64,000 bases of DNA, taken from NCBI RefSeq assembly GCF_000159995.1, contig NZ_GG700642.1, positions 886,242 to 950,241 on the forward strand. Reading direction: 5' to 3'. Within the stretch, counting starts at the first letter, position 1. Each line of letters starts with the position of its first letter. This stretch comes from Alloprevotella tannerae ATCC 51259 (lineage in GTDB: Bacteria; Bacteroidota; Bacteroidia; Bacteroidales; Bacteroidaceae). Shown piece by piece: positions 7,924 through 16,776 of this stretch. Position numbers and translations under genes: made by a program. The notes below the pieces were generated by a model. That model saw only the letters and a program-made list of their open reading frames with translations. It ran no database searches and was not told the origin of the DNA.

Positions 7924-8493
7924 TTAAAAGAGTAAAAGGCCGGCAAAACCGCACAAGAAGACCATGAATAAAGGATTGATGCGATAAACCCTTGTTCCGA
8001 TTAAAGTAGAAATAAACAAAAACAGACTGATTCCGAAATGCCATGGAGAAGTCGCGATGCTTCCGAAGTTTTCCTCCGTACATAAAAGGAGAATAGCAGC
8101 AGCAACAATGCCGGGAGCAAGTGGGCGCAGCCAACTGATGACTACTTCTCCAACGTTTCTGAAACGATGGCGATAGTAGTTTGCGACTTTTGTCCAAATA
8201 AAAGAGGGGAGGGTTAAGCCGAAAAGAGCGATAAACCCGCCTAAGAAGGAGAATCCGGTAGAATACTGTGTCGCTGTTGCGAGATAACCACCCATTACGG
8301 CTGAGTTTATTCCTAAACTGTCGGGCAATAATCGGCTTACATAAAGAATATCTGCAAACTGATCCGACGTTAACCAGCCGTGCTGAGAAATAAGCATATT
8401 CTCATAAAAAGCCGGCAAAGTATAGGCACCTTCATATCCAAAACAACCGCACAAGAAAAATTGAACAAATAGAGACAGATATAAGATGATCAT
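7924..8493 (-). CDS. Chromate-transporter-like membrane protein (CHR family, short)
   Basis: A 189-residue hydrophobic protein with about six membrane segments, of the short (half-size) CHR type that works as a pair with its neighbour. The family segment equivalent to TPGPxAxNxATFVG appears here as 'LPDSLGINSAVMGGYLA' near residues 56-72, and 'GCFGYEGAYTLP' takes the place of the FGGG-containing motif. It is encoded 9 bp after its partner. The transported ion is unknown; chromate or sulfate transport is only inferred. Confidence 0.8.
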   Translation of the reverse strand: MIILYLSLFVQFFLCGCFGYEGAYTLPAFYENMLISQHGWLTSDQFADILYVSRLLPDSLGINSAVMGGYLATATQYSTGFSFLGGFIALFGLTLPSFIWTKVANYYRHRFRNVGEVVISWLRPLAPGIVAAAILLLCTEENFGSIATSPWHFGISLFLFISTLIGTRVYRINPLFMVFLCGFAGLLLF

Positions 8494-8502
8494 TTTAAGA
8501 GA

Positions 8503-9036
8503 CTAAGGTTTGATAAGCAATGAATAAACGATAGCGCAGGCTACAACGACCATTATGATGTAAGCCGGGGATATATGTAAGAGATATATAGCTAATAATG
8601 CTCCAATGGGCAGCCATATTGTGCTTAAAGAGTTGTTGGACCGCTTAAATAACTTGAAGCACGGGTAGACCATCAAGGCGATGATGGCCGGGCGAGCACC
8701 TTTAAGAAACGAATTTATAATGGGAAGATCTCGAACCTTATTGAAAGATACGGCAAGAATGAAGGCTAGCGCTAAAGCCGGAAGCAACATGCCTGATAAT
8801 GCAGCCAAACTGCCTCGCCATCCTTTAATCTTATAGCCAAGAAATACGGCAAAGTTTAAGGAGAAAAGACCCGGCAAAGCTTGAGCTATAACAATGGTGT
8901 CTTCAAAAGCTTCTTCAGACAACCATTGGTGGTTCATAATGCTGTCACGAATGGGCGTAATAGCAGCATAGCCATATCCCAAGGCCAATCCTCCTCCTTT
9001 CAGAAAAGTTTTAAACGTTTCTATATAGATATTCAA
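8503..9036 (-). CDS. Chromate-transporter-like membrane protein (CHR family, short), partner
   Basis: A 177-residue membrane protein homologous to the next gene. The N-terminal motif reads 'FLKGGGLALGYGYAAITP' (about residues 10-27), followed by 'VIAQALPGLFSLNFAVFLGYKI' in the position of the conserved TPGP loop. The C-terminal half is four hydrophobic stretches. Adjacent half-size CHR proteins form one transporter in many bacteria; that these two do so is inferred from their 9-bp spacing. Both lack the canonical FGGG. Confidence 0.8.
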   Translation of the reverse strand: MNIYIETFKTFLKGGGLALGYGYAAITPIRDSIMNHQWLSEEAFEDTIVIAQALPGLFSLNFAVFLGYKIKGWRGSLAALSGMLLPALALAFILAVSFNKVRDLPIINSFLKGARPAIIALMVYPCFKLFKRSNNSLSTIWLPIGALLAIYLLHISPAYIIMVVVACAIVYSLLIKP

Positions 9037-9093
9037 GGGCGTAGCGTTTTATCTCTTAATCAGTATGAACTGTTTCTTGAGCTAACTTATTGC

Positions 9094-10632
9094 TTACTGA
9101 CCGTCTGCCGGCTGATGTTGCGGTCTGAAGAGATCGTTTATCGTTTTTACCGGGTTAAAAGTAATCAATGGTACCTCTACAAACACGGTGTTCCAATTGC
9201 TCATTGCGCCATTCCATAAACCAGGTAGTTCTAAGGCTTTCAGTTGCTTGCCGTCTTTGCTCTTATGTGTAATAAAACCTGTTGCAGGATCAACATAATC
9301 GGGTAAATTAAACGGTTTCCCTTTGTAATCTTTAAGAGCGCATACGAGGTCTACCGGATTGAAGTAGAGCCCTTCCTCAAACATGGCTTTCTTTTCGGGA
9401 TTGTTCAGGTCGATTTGTGAGCTTTCAAGAATTTGCAAGCTAATGCTCCCGTCGGCATTGTAGACCAAGAATGGGCCACCTCCGGGCTCGCCTTCGTTTG
9501 CAACCATTCCACAAACGCGCATCGGACGATTAAGTTTTTCTTTCAAGACCGCCACTAAATCTTGCTCAGCTATGTCTTGAGGCAAAATGCAGCAAAGATC
9601 TTTTTCTATGAATTGTTTTATCTCTTTAATCGTATCTGCTGAGCAATTTTTCTCGTCTAAAAGCCTTAAGTAATGGAATGTCTTTTGCTGGAGTTCTACC
9701 AAGATACCGGCTAAAAGCTGCTTGTAATGAACTGTTTCGGGCTTAAGGTAGTCCGGAACGACATTGTCTATATTTTTAATAAAGACGACGTCTGCATCTA
9801 TTTCGTTGAGGTTTTCAATCAGTGCACCGTGTCCACCCGGACGGAAAAGCAAGGAACCGTCTGCTTGACGGAAGAAGTCGTTATCCTCTGTTACGGCAAT
9901 TGTGTCTGTGCTTCCCTTTTGCTCTGAAAAACTTATACAGAGTTTTGCTTGCAGCTCTTTTTCGTATTGTGCGCTTTTATCTGCAATTAATTTTGAGAAA
10001 AGTTCGCGATGCTCTGGAGAAACAGTGAAGTGTATATTGATTTTCTCATCTGCTCCTTTAGCATATTGGCCGCCTTCTACAAGATGCTCTTCTACTGGCG
10101 TTCTGTTTCCGTTTGGATACTGATGAAAGAGGAGTAGGCCCTTGGGGAGGTTGCCATAGTTCAATCCTTCTGCGCCTAAAAGTGCGCGAACAATATCTTT
10201 ATAGCGTTTGGTCTGCAACAATGCTGCGATGTCTTGGTCATAAAGGCGCAGACATGTCTCGTTGAGTAGGCTATAATAAGGCGCTTTGTGAAGATCGTGG
10301 AAGAAAGTCTGCTCAAAATGCGTTTGAGGTGTATCATAATCTGCATCACAAAAGGCGAAAAGGTCTTTGAACATTCGACTTGCCGCGCCTGAAGCCGGAA
10401 CAAACTTTATTATCTTGTGGCCCTCTGTTAGGTATTTCTGCCAAGCAGAAAGAAAGGCTTGTTGCGCTTCATTGGACGGTTGTAAAATCCCCTTTTTAGG
10501 GGCAGCGGCAGCATATAGTTTTAGAAAAGGAAAACCATTCCTAAATGATTGAAGCTGTGATTCCAATTTTTCTTCAGATATGCCCTTTTGTGAAAGGAGC
10601 ATTTTGTCTTTAACTTGAAGTGTAGTAGCCAT
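9094..10632 (-). CDS. DUF4301 family protein
   Basis: A 512-residue protein that I recognise as DUF4301, a family of unknown function nearly restricted to Bacteroidota. Visible conserved parts are 'GFPFLKLYAAAAPKKGIL', the glycine/arginine loop 'FVPASGAASRMFKDLFAF', 'GLLLFHQYP', 'LLFRPGGHGALIENLNEIDADVVFIKNIDNV', and 'CGMVANEGEPGGGPFLV'. The ASGAASRM and RPGGHGAL loops suggest nucleotide or sugar-phosphate binding, which is inference. The frame is open 18 codons upstream, but ATG at 10632 is preferred because a TATCTTCG -7-like box lies between. Confidence 0.85.
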   Translation of the reverse strand: MATTLQVKDKMLLSQKGISEEKLESQLQSFRNGFPFLKLYAAAAPKKGILQPSNEAQQAFLSAWQKYLTEGHKIIKFVPASGAASRMFKDLFAFCDADYDTPQTHFEQTFFHDLHKAPYYSLLNETCLRLYDQDIAALLQTKRYKDIVRALLGAEGLNYGNLPKGLLLFHQYPNGNRTPVEEHLVEGGQYAKGADEKINIHFTVSPEHRELFSKLIADKSAQYEKELQAKLCISFSEQKGSTDTIAVTEDNDFFRQADGSLLFRPGGHGALIENLNEIDADVVFIKNIDNVVPDYLKPETVHYKQLLAGILVELQQKTFHYLRLLDEKNCSADTIKEIKQFIEKDLCCILPQDIAEQDLVAVLKEKLNRPMRVCGMVANEGEPGGGPFLVYNADGSISLQILESSQIDLNNPEKKAMFEEGLYFNPVDLVCALKDYKGKPFNLPDYVDPATGFITHKSKDGKQLKALELPGLWNGAMSNWNTVFVEVPLITFNPVKTINDLFRPQHQPADGQ

Positions 10633-10792
10633 TGTGTTTGCGTTTAAACGATACGCGAAGATAAATACATTATTCTGAAAATGCAATCTTTACTGTTTGA
10701 TTTTCACGCCTTGCAATTTTATTTCTCTCTTCTTATGACATTCTCTTAGACTATTTGGAGTCAGTCGTAGAAAAGTGTACGTGAGTAGTATT

Positions 10793-11182
10793 CTAATAGA
10801 GGTGGAATATACGCTTCATCAGTTTCCATTTATCAGCGCTGTTCTCTCCTTTTGCTGTTACTTGCTGATATTTTGCTGTCAAGGCTTCCCATTCTTTTTG
10901 CTTGGGCATATTCGCCATTTTTTGCATTACTTCATCCCATTCTAAGTTAGCCGGCATTTCTATAATCATAAAGAGGCGGTTGTCTAATAGGTATATCTCC
11001 ATCTCTGAAATGCCTGAAGCCTTTATTGCTTCTAATGTCTCCGGCCAAATACCTTCCTTGGTGTGCAACTTTTTGTAGGCTGCGATTAATTCCGGATCTT
11101 CGCGTAGGTCTAGAGTTTGACAGTATCTTTTTGTAGGTATAGCCTGAGCTGCTACAGGATAACCTTGTTTTAGTATTTTCAT
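10793..11182 (-). CDS. L-rhamnose mutarotase family protein
   Basis: A 129-residue protein of the RhaM/DUF718 family, which interconverts anomers of L-rhamnose or L-fucose. It has 'RYCQTLDLREDPELIAAYKKLHTKEGIWPETLEAIKASGI', where the His and the following Trp-Pro-Glu are the family hallmark, and 'EIYLLDNRLFMIIE'. The version with YCQTLDL is often found with fucose genes in Bacteroides. No sugar operon is present here, so the substrate is uncertain. Confidence 0.85.
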   Translation of the reverse strand: MKILKQGYPVAAQAIPTKRYCQTLDLREDPELIAAYKKLHTKEGIWPETLEAIKASGISEMEIYLLDNRLFMIIEMPANLEWDEVMQKMANMPKQKEWEALTAKYQQVTAKGENSADKWKLMKRIFHLY

Positions 11183-11215
11183 AATTGAGGTAAGATTAAA
11201 ATGGTATATATGCTA

Positions 11216-11244
11216 ACTACGGAAAGCTATAAGCTTTCCGTAGT
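11216..11244 (-). terminator. Strong hairpin after the C1 peptidase gene
   Basis: ACTACGGAAAGCT and AGCTTTCCGTAGT form a perfect 13-bp stem with a 3-nt loop between the peptidase gene and the mutarotase gene. The T-rich side is on the plus strand, so it may act as a 3'-end stabiliser or weak terminator for leftward transcripts. Confidence 0.6.
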
Positions 11245-11266
11245 CTTTGTTGTTTTGCAAGGCTGA

Positions 11267-12460
11267 TTAGATTCCCAGCTTCTTGCGAATATTTGCAGGA
11301 ATTGCTTTCTTGTTAATAAGGATATTCATCGTCTTGTAAGCTACATAAGGCTTAGAAGCGTAGAAGATACCTTTATAACGGCCATATTCACCCCAGCTGT
11401 TCTTTACCATAAAGTATTCTTGACCTTGCGGATCTTTAGCTAAACCATAGATAACCATTCCGTGGTCGTCTGTAGTTTCCCAATTGTCATAAGCGCGCTG
11501 ACGCATCTCTTGTGTAATTGTGAGTTCGTCTTTGCTATCTGAGAAACCAGATTCTTTCCCATTCGTGCCGGTCCAGCGTGCGGCATCAGAGCCAGACATA
11601 TCATTTTTGTAGCTCTTTGCCGGAACTCTTGCAAGTCCGTTGCGGCTGAATCCTTGCTCGCTGACATCAGCACCCCAAGCAAAGGCGTAGCCATTGCGAA
11701 CGGCAGATTCCATTACGTCCATAAACTCATTAAGCGGTAAGTTGTAGCTTTCAGCCCAACGCCAGTTGTCTTGAACTTCAATGATAAATTTAGAATAGAA
11801 CGGGTGGTGAGAGAAAGATGCCAAAGACACATAATCATCAAGATCAAGGCCTAAGCTCTTTTGGAAAGATTGCGGAGTATAAGTCTTTCCTTTGTACTGG
11901 AAAGTTGCAGGCAGCTCTCCAAAGTAGTTAGCGAGAATAGAAGAGAACTCTTTTTTCCACGTGGGAGGAAGACGCTTCATATCGCTTTTTGAGATGCCCT
12001 CAACATAGCTTGACATGATCTTGCCAAATTCGTTAAAGTTAAAGAGAGAATCGCCATAAAGAGAGCCGGGGAAAGGCATTGCCTCTTGCGGGCAGATTCC
12101 ATAATGCTTCATACAATACAGCACATCGTAGAAACTTCCGCCTTGTGCAAAGCTTACGTCACCGTGCATGCGGATAGCTTTTTCTGCACGATCCATATAG
12201 GTATGATAAGCTACGAAGCTCTCGCACAAATCAAACGTTCCTTTTCCTTGACGGAGCAACTCTGATTCAAAGAAGCCCAGTGAGCTATAGTCCCAGCACG
12301 TACCTGAACGGTGCTGATCTTTGATAGAGGTAATTGGAGCCTCTTTGATAACAGTAAATTTTACTGTGTCGTTCTTTTCTGCTGGTTTATTTGCTTGTGC
12401 CAGCACACTTCCAGGCAGCAACGTCAAGAGTGTAGCTGCGAGAAAGATACCTTTTTTCAT
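11267..12460 (-). CDS. Secreted C1-family aminopeptidase (bleomycin hydrolase-like)
   Basis: A 397-residue papain-fold peptidase with a signal peptide at residues 1-21 (MKKGIFLAATLLTLLPGSVLA). The catalytic Cys is in 'DQHRSGTCWDYSSLGFFESE' near residue 55; His is in 'DDHGMVIYGLAKD' and Asn in 'MVKNSWGEYGRYKG' near the C-terminus. This Bacteroidetes branch is close to PepC/BLH but is exported. It ends 37 bp after the M24 peptidase gene on the same strand, so peptide degradation genes are probably co-transcribed. Confidence 0.9.
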   Translation of the reverse strand: MKKGIFLAATLLTLLPGSVLAQANKPAEKNDTVKFTVIKEAPITSIKDQHRSGTCWDYSSLGFFESELLRQGKGTFDLCESFVAYHTYMDRAEKAIRMHGDVSFAQGGSFYDVLYCMKHYGICPQEAMPFPGSLYGDSLFNFNEFGKIMSSYVEGISKSDMKRLPPTWKKEFSSILANYFGELPATFQYKGKTYTPQSFQKSLGLDLDDYVSLASFSHHPFYSKFIIEVQDNWRWAESYNLPLNEFMDVMESAVRNGYAFAWGADVSEQGFSRNGLARVPAKSYKNDMSGSDAARWTGTNGKESGFSDSKDELTITQEMRQRAYDNWETTDDHGMVIYGLAKDPQGQEYFMVKNSWGEYGRYKGIFYASKPYVAYKTMNILINKKAIPANIRKKLGI

Positions 12461-12497
12461 AATTGTGTATTATTGTTAGTGATTAAAAATGTTTTAT

Positions 12498-13904
12498 TTA
12501 TTGATTATCTCTGCTTTCGAGGAAGTCTTCTACCTCTTTAATATGATAGGGGATGCGTTCGTTGCCTAAGAAACGGCAGCCATCTTTCGTGATGAGCACG
12601 TCATCCTCTATGCGGATTCCACCAAAGTCTTTGTAAGTTTCCACTTTTTCGAAGTTGATGAAGTCTTTATTGATGCCTTCAGCCTTCCAATAGTCGATCA
12701 AGTCCGGAATGAAATAAATACCGGGCTCGTCTGTTACAACAAAGCCTTCTTCAAGCTTCCGCCCCATACGGAGTGAGCCCGTTCCGAATTGCGTACTCGG
12801 CCGCGTTTCCTCATCAAAGCCCACGTGTATTTGGCCTAAGCCTTCCATATCGTGTACATCCAAGCCCATCATATGGCCTAATCCGTGCGGCAAGAAAAGT
12901 GCGTGAGCACCGGCGCGCAGCGCTTCTTCCGTGTCGCCTTTCATCAGGCCGAGTTCCTTAAGACGATTAGTCATTAAGCGGCAAACGTCAAAATGGACAT
13001 CCCACCAGCGTACACCAGGCTTTGCCACATCTAATGCTAAGTCGTGACAATCGACCACAATCTGATAGATTTCCTTTTGTCGTTGCGTATATTTTCCGCT
13101 GATAGGTGTGGTACGCGTATTGTCTGAACAATAATTTTCATTGGTTTCCGCACCTGCATCACACAGCATCAACCTTCCGGCTTCCAAAGCGCGAGGAGAA
13201 GGATTGCCGTGCATAATCTCTCCGTGCATTGTTACTATACTTTGGAAAGAGACGATGCAACCATAAGAAGCGGCAATGCCGTCAATTTGTCCGCCGATGT
13301 ATTGTTCGGTCACACCGGGGCGACACAAGCGCATAGCCGTTGTATGCATTTTATGTCCGATTGTCGCTGCGCGCTCCAACTCTTCAATTTCTTCAAGACT
13401 CTTTACGCTGCGGAGCTTGACAACTGCTTGAATTAAAGGAAAACTTGCTGCCTCTTTTTGCTTAGACGGATGAATGTTCAGCAAGTCCATAATTTGGATT
13501 TGCGTATCAAAGCGATAAGGCGGCAGGAAGTGGATTCTTCTTCTCTTTTTCAGCGCTTCGTTGACCAATTCTGCGAGATGGGCCATCGGAGCGTGATGTT
13601 CTACGCCGGCTTCTGCGGCTAATTCGCCCACACTTTTGACTGAGCCGAACCAAACGATGTCATCTATATCTATTTCATCGCCGATGAGCCATTCTTGGCC
13701 GCTATCAGCATCGATCACGCCAACTAATCTGTCGCGGTGTTGCGCAAAAAAATAGAGGAAAGAGCTATCTTGGCGAAACTTGTAGGTGTTTGCCGGACAA
13801 TTCATCGGAGCATCGTTGTTGCCGAAGATAAGAATGAGCCCATTGCTCACCATTTCACGCAATCTGCGCCGACGTTCTACGTAGGTGTCTTTTGAAAAAA
13901 GCAT
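12498..13904 (-). CDS. pepP: Xaa-Pro aminopeptidase (M24B family)
   Basis: A 468-residue metallopeptidase that removes residues preceding proline. The N-terminal AMP_N domain covers about residues 1-150 ('LILIFGNNDAPMNCPANTYKFRQDSSFLYF'). Metal ligands of the pita-bread domain are visible: D in 'LCDAGAETNENYCSDNTRT' (two Asp), H in 'LPHGLGHMMGLDVHD', E in 'VVTDEPGIYF' and E in 'GIRIEDDVLI'. All are intact. It is upstream of the secreted C1 peptidase. Confidence 0.94.
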   Translation of the reverse strand: MLFSKDTYVERRRRLREMVSNGLILIFGNNDAPMNCPANTYKFRQDSSFLYFFAQHRDRLVGVIDADSGQEWLIGDEIDIDDIVWFGSVKSVGELAAEAGVEHHAPMAHLAELVNEALKKRRRIHFLPPYRFDTQIQIMDLLNIHPSKQKEAASFPLIQAVVKLRSVKSLEEIEELERAATIGHKMHTTAMRLCRPGVTEQYIGGQIDGIAASYGCIVSFQSIVTMHGEIMHGNPSPRALEAGRLMLCDAGAETNENYCSDNTRTTPISGKYTQRQKEIYQIVVDCHDLALDVAKPGVRWWDVHFDVCRLMTNRLKELGLMKGDTEEALRAGAHALFLPHGLGHMMGLDVHDMEGLGQIHVGFDEETRPSTQFGTGSLRMGRKLEEGFVVTDEPGIYFIPDLIDYWKAEGINKDFINFEKVETYKDFGGIRIEDDVLITKDGCRFLGNERIPYHIKEVEDFLESRDNQ

Positions 13905-13974
13905 AATAATCGTATTTTTCGTTTCGCAAATATACGAAGTTTTCTACGTAAGGCGTAATTTCGCGTTAGAAAAT

Positions 13975-14925
13975 ATGAAACTCTTTCTGCTAAATTTTTA
14001 TCATGATGAGGCTTTGGCCTCAAATTCGCCTTTTTACTACCCATGTAAGATCGCACGCGACCTGTCTGAGCAATTATATGACTTACCTAAATTTTGGAAT
14101 GATAGTCCGGCTGTTTACTACAAACAAGGTATAAAAACAGACTGGTCCACAATTCACGAAATAGAGGTGTGGGGCTGGGATCTGCTGGTTTGTCACCGTC
14201 TTAGGCAAATTGGCGCTCCTGAAAGTTTGTTGAGAACGCAGGAAGCTATCGATAATATACGCACGTTGAGTTCAAGGCAGACGGCAGTGACCTTGCTACG
14301 CGAGCTGCGCACGCCTTTAGCAGATATAACTTTTGGCGAATCTGCTTTTTGTAGAACCACAGATGAAGTGCAAAACTACGTGAAAAACTATGAATCTGTT
14401 TTATATAAAGCTCCTTGGAGTTGTAGTGGGCGCGGCGTCTTTTCATCCGGATTGGATCGTGTACGAAAAATCATTCGCGAGCAAGGGGGGATTGCCGTCG
14501 AACCCTTTTTTGCGCATGACCAGGACTTTGCTATGGAATTTTATTGTCGGGCTGATGCGGTTGTTTATGAAGGTTTATCAGTTTTTAGAACGGATGCGGC
14601 CGGACATTATTTGGGTAACTTACTCGATGATCAGGCGAGGCTTCAAGCCCATCTGAATGTGGCTCCGGAACATCTGACTTTGGTACGCAAACAGTTGGAA
14701 AAAGCATTGGGAAAGTTGCTGATCGGGAAATATATTGGTCCGGTTGGAGTGGACATGATGGTCGCCAGACAAAAGATACACCCTTGCGTAGAAATCAATC
14801 TGCGTAATACGATGGGGCGGTGCGCATTATATATTTACAAGGCGAAACCTCGTCCCGGTTTTTTCTCTCTTTTGAATAAAAACGGACAAATATTTCCGTC
14901 GATTACACCTATTTCTTCAAAGTGA
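13975..14925 (+). CDS. ATP-grasp-like protein of unknown substrate
   Basis: A 316-residue protein starting MKLFLLNFYHDEAL at the ATG at 13975; the longer frame from 13885 overlaps the opposite gene and is rejected. It shows an ATP-grasp pattern: 'VLYKAPWSCSGRGVF' (nucleotide lysine and glycine-rich loop, near residue 140), 'GGIAVEPFFAHDQDFAMEFY' and the metal-binding 'CVEINLRNTMGR' near residue 275. I know related Bacteroidales proteins only as hypothetical. It stands alone, divergent from pepP. A carboxylate-amine ligase activity is inferred from the fold. Confidence 0.7.
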   Translation: MKLFLLNFYHDEALASNSPFYYPCKIARDLSEQLYDLPKFWNDSPAVYYKQGIKTDWSTIHEIEVWGWDLLVCHRLRQIGAPESLLRTQEAIDNIRTLSSRQTAVTLLRELRTPLADITFGESAFCRTTDEVQNYVKNYESVLYKAPWSCSGRGVFSSGLDRVRKIIREQGGIAVEPFFAHDQDFAMEFYCRADAVVYEGLSVFRTDAAGHYLGNLLDDQARLQAHLNVAPEHLTLVRKQLEKALGKLLIGKYIGPVGVDMMVARQKIHPCVEINLRNTMGRCALYIYKAKPRPGFFSLLNKNGQIFPSITPISSK

Positions 14926-15307
14926 CATCGCAGGGAGCAGTCGGGTAGTTCTATCTTTTCCGCATTCTTATCTGAGCAATGATATGGGAAGTAGCCGATA
15001 TCTCCAACAAGCGTGAGCTTTTATTCCTTGAAATAATTTCTTTTAATACGCAAGTAAACAGTCTAATATCGTACTTTCGTAAAAGTGATTTATGAGAGCT
15101 GTTTTTGTTGATATAAAGGATAGCTTTCAAATTAGTCGTTCGTCAATTTTGCGCTTTTTGATGGGGTTATTATTCGGCAAATAAGCCTCAGCGTGCAGAT
15201 AAGTTTGCATCGTGATTCTTTCCTTAAAAATGTGCTTTCTCAGCACCCGTTTATAAACACTATTTGCTTTGAGGTTCTGCTGCAACTCTCAGCTTACGCC
15301 TTGTCCC

Positions 15308-15395
15308 ATCGTGAGAGCAAGACCTTCTTATCGTGATGATACGAACGTACGCTCGCGAAAGAACAAACGTGCGCTCACGAGCGTACACTGTCCAT
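15308..15395. repeat. Four-unit 22-bp tandem array, family A, locus 2
   Basis: Units start at 15308, 15330, 15352 and 15374 with cores ATCGTGAG, ATCGTGAT, CTCGCGAA and CTCACGAG; tails contain ACGAACGTACG-like sequence. It lies in the 564-bp gap 14926-15489 between convergent genes. Apart from a possible 30-codon ORF at 15092-15184, I see nothing else in that gap. Confidence 0.8.
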
Positions 15396-15489
15396 TCCTG
15401 CTCTGCTTGTATGAAATGGGGAGAAAGGGATTGCCGAATTGCGTGGGTGAGTGTTGGAAATCTTGCGCTTTGCGTTTCGCCATGCGAAC

Positions 15490-16776
15490 TTATGGGCGTT
15501 GCTTAAGATTGTCTGCTTGAATAGCGCCTTGCGGTGTGTAATCGGGGCGACTTGCGGGGATGATATGAATGGTATGCCCGGTCTCAATCTTGATTTTCTT
15601 CTCCATCGTCCTTAAAAAATGGTCGCCGGGCCAAGCCTTTGCATCACTACCGAAGTAATGTATTACGGTAGAACCACTCGGTGCTTTCCTGCAAGCTGCC
15701 ATTGTCTGATCAAAAGCTGTGCGCGTCTGTAGCGTAAAACTCATTCGCTTCAATATGATGAGGGTCGTGAAGAAGGTAAGTAGCATAATGAAGGCCGTAT
15801 TATAGGCCCTTTTTGTTTCAAAACTTTGCTGAGACTGCAATAAGCCTAAGATGGAGAGCAGTTCTATGCCCAAAAGCTGTCGCGGTCCGCTTATTCCTAT
15901 GATAAGATTGAAGCATAGCAGGGTGAAAATGGCAATGAGATAGAAGGCATTTGTGTGGAAAAATTGCCCAATTTTGGCCCGCCTGAATAAGAGCAGGTAA
16001 AGAGCATAGAATAGGTATAAATAAAGGGCGCGCGAATAGTGAGCTAAATTGAGCAGAGAGACATTTAGCAATTGGTGTGATTGTGCGGCGCGCGTCCAAG
16101 CGCCGGGCGAGAGGCAGATCATCAGTGTGCCTAAACCGAAGCCGATAAGTACAAGCCAGCGAGCGGCCTTGTTTTGCTTGAAATGGGGCAAGAAAAAGAC
16201 GAAAAACGACATGCATAAACCGAAGTTTAAGCTTTCTTGTCCCCATCCGGCCAAAATGCTGAATAGAAAAACGAGTATGGCTGAGAAAAATGAGAGTTGG
16301 GGTTGTCGTTGGAAGATATAGAGTGTCCCTAAAGCCGTGCAAAACATCCAGATATAGCCAATTTGGCAACTCGGCGTAAAACCTGTATTGAACGTAAAAA
16401 GCACTAATAAGAGTGTCACAAAGACCGAGCGAGGTTTTTTCCAATCCCAATGTATCAGGCGGCAGATGAGTACGACGAGTAGTATATACATCAAGCCGTT
16501 ACAAATAGAAAAAGCGATTTGTCCGCCAATGCCGCAGAAGAATTGTACGAAACAATGGGCCACCGTTCGCCCATTTGTGCTTTGATAATGGTTATATTGA
16601 GAAACAAAGATGTCTTGTAGCGTGTGGATAGGTAGGTTTGTGCCGTTTGTATCTTTGATCGCAGAGAAATAAGCATATTCTATGTCGTCGCCAACCCAAG
16701 GGGAGACGTAGGAAAAGTAAGAGACCAACGCCGCCAACATGAGTAGGAGAACCAGAGAATATGAGCCTTTTTTCAT
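15490..16776 (-). CDS. Polytopic membrane protein (DUF6056-like), GtrB partner
   Basis: A 428-residue protein with about ten hydrophobic segments. It begins with a TM anchor, then a periplasmic loop with 'VGDDIEYAYFSA' (an acidic DD near residue 29), as in GT-C glycosyltransferases and DUF6056 proteins. Its start overlaps the stop of the GtrB-like gene by 4 bp (ATGA). That pairing is typical of O-antigen or cell-wall glycan decoration, where GtrB charges the lipid carrier and a polytopic transferase moves the sugar outside. The transferase role is inferred. Confidence 0.72.
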   Translation of the reverse strand: MKKGSYSLVLLLMLAALVSYFSYVSPWVGDDIEYAYFSAIKDTNGTNLPIHTLQDIFVSQYNHYQSTNGRTVAHCFVQFFCGIGGQIAFSICNGLMYILLVVLICRLIHWDWKKPRSVFVTLLLVLFTFNTGFTPSCQIGYIWMFCTALGTLYIFQRQPQLSFFSAILVFLFSILAGWGQESLNFGLCMSFFVFFLPHFKQNKAARWLVLIGFGLGTLMICLSPGAWTRAAQSHQLLNVSLLNLAHYSRALYLYLFYALYLLLFRRAKIGQFFHTNAFYLIAIFTLLCFNLIIGISGPRQLLGIELLSILGLLQSQQSFETKRAYNTAFIMLLTFFTTLIILKRMSFTLQTRTAFDQTMAACRKAPSGSTVIHYFGSDAKAWPGDHFLRTMEKKIKIETGHTIHIIPASRPDYTPQGAIQADNLKQRP

